DNA from: Filifactor villosus
GTDB taxonomy: Bacteria; Bacillota; Clostridia; Peptostreptococcales; Filifactoraceae
Direction: 5' to 3'
DNA length: 64,000 nt
NCBI RefSeq assembly: GCF_042652965.1
Contig: NZ_JBHSHL010000002.1
Location: 1 to 64,000, forward strand
The translations under genes and the position numbers were made by a program. How positions within the stretch are numbered: position 1 is the stretch's first letter; the number at the start of each line of letters is the position of its first letter. Of the stretch, positions 63,427 to 64,000 are shown in pieces. The notes under the pieces are model-generated. The model was not told where the DNA came from, made no database searches, and saw nothing but the letters and a program-made list of their open reading frames with translations.

Positions 63427-63970
63427 CTCTTCTCTTCCTTTTCCATATTCCAAATACGAGGGACAGCAGTACCAATCCCGCCAAAAACACAAATTCTCTC
63501 AGTCCGAACTCCGACAACGGTCGGACACGACTGAGGTAGTAGGCTCCGCTGACCGCACCCGCTCCGCTCTGTAACCATGGAACCCTCTCTTCGAGCAACA
63601 TCCACAGCACGATAAGAAGACAGAACAGGCCTCCTGCTCCATAGATAAGAAGGTTCACACCTACATAGAGCAGAGATGTCACAAGGCAGAGTCTTCTCAA
63701 TCCTCTTCGGTCCAAACCATACCTTGAGTTGCCGAAACAAATGCCTCTTCCCCCCTCCCCGTTCATGCCGCGTACCGATCTTCTCGCGTCCTTTTCATAG
63801 TCAAAAAAGTCATCGAGGGTACGGGCTAGGAGGAGCTGCAACCAGATCGGCAGTACAAACAATTCGCAACGCGAGGATGCAGCCGCCGAAATGACCGAGG
63901 AAAGAAAAAGGGCAAGGAGGGCGTAGATAAAGAGCCTCCCCTTATACAGAAAATACCCTGCTACTTCCAT
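63416..63970 (-). CDS. Short UbiA-like membrane protein
   Basis: A 184-residue protein with five to six hydrophobic segments. LLARTLDDFFDYEKDARR has the DDxxDxxxD spacing of the first Asp-rich motif of UbiA prenyltransferases. The second DxxxD motif is not seen and the length is well below the usual 280-300, so it is either a minimal UbiA relative or a shortened gene. The ATG at 63970 overlaps the preceding frame's stop. It would act in the membrane, perhaps on a prenylated or lipid intermediate. Confidence 0.6.
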   Translation of the reverse strand: MEVAGYFLYKGRLFIYALLALFLSSVISAAASSRCELFVLPIWLQLLLARTLDDFFDYEKDARRSVRGMNGEGGRGICFGNSRYGLDRRGLRRLCLVTSLLYVGVNLLIYGAGGLFCLLIVLWMLLEERVPWLQSGAGAVSGAYYLSRVRPLSEFGLREFVFLAGLVLLSLVFGIWKRKRRDDL

Positions 63971-64000
63971 TTGGAGATCACCCTCTTGTAGAGTTCCGCC
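63961..64000 (-). CDS. C-terminal end of an upstream gene (partial)
   Basis: On the minus strand an open frame runs from the window edge and reads AELYKRVISKWK before a TAG at 63963-63961, overlapping the UbiA-like start by 10 bp. The overlap style matches the rest of the operon, so another gene of the same operon probably lies beyond the window. Too short to identify. Confidence 0.5.
   Translation of the reverse strand, partial: AELYKRVISKWK

Overview
The window looks like a chromosome segment of a low-to-mid-GC, Gram-positive, amino-acid-fermenting anaerobe of the Clostridia/Tissierellia type. The signs are a split glycine decarboxylase (gcvPA/gcvPB), a LysO-type lysine exporter split over two genes, two sigma-54 enhancer-binding regulators each paired with an NhaC-type antiporter, a SufCBDSU iron-sulfur operon, and groESL under a CIRCE operator. 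No rRNA or tRNA gene was seen. The species cannot be named from the sequence.

Layout. 1-430: a three-repeat type II-like CRISPR remnant. 587-9,950: a ferritin-like protein, a heterodimeric ABC exporter, a transposase remnant, a VanW-like exported protein and a small alarmone synthetase. 9,494-16,128: a lysine-themed block (lysine 6-dehydrogenase-like enzyme, NhaC antiporter, sigma-54 activator, split LysO) with an unassigned small RNA candidate in the middle. 16,540-20,050: groESL and an NAD-kinase-like gene. 20,308-28,441: a second sigma-54 module (SDR-gcvPA-gcvPB diverging from a sigma-54 activator that is followed by a second NhaC). 28,552-32,603: an AraC regulator and an ArsR/HMA/P1B-ATPase metal-efflux unit. 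33,126-38,643: the suf operon, interrupted by repeats. 39,497-42,107: an ABC-2 exporter. 42,341-49,876: an AT-rich, decayed integrative/mobilizable element (relaxase, PcfB-like and replisome-organizer pseudogenes, TnpW) carrying tag, three GNATs and other cargo. 50,556-54,957: a DsrE-like protein, L-cysteine desulfidase, a YpfJ-type zinc metallopeptidase and a small membrane protein. 55,311-64,000: a tightly overlapping operon of UbiA-like protein, PEP-synthase/rifampin-phosphotransferase-like enzyme, two GNATs, DUF3419/BtaA-like protein and two adenylate-forming ligases, with no pathway I recognise.

The intergenic DNA is crowded with short non-autonomous repeats. Families A (about 111 bp) and C (about 101-113 bp) share the terminal sequence TACTATT/AATAGTA and are flanked by 3-bp duplications (TTA/TAA), so they look like MITEs moved by one transposase. 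Family B (about 141 bp) has GG...ACCGCA/TGCGGT...CC ends and, in two clear copies, TTAA flanks. Nested and tandem insertions show that these elements have been mobile.

The two most interesting regions are the unassigned operon at 55-64 kb and the paired sigma-54/dehydrogenase/NhaC modules, where -24/-12 promoters and candidate enhancer sites can be read directly.
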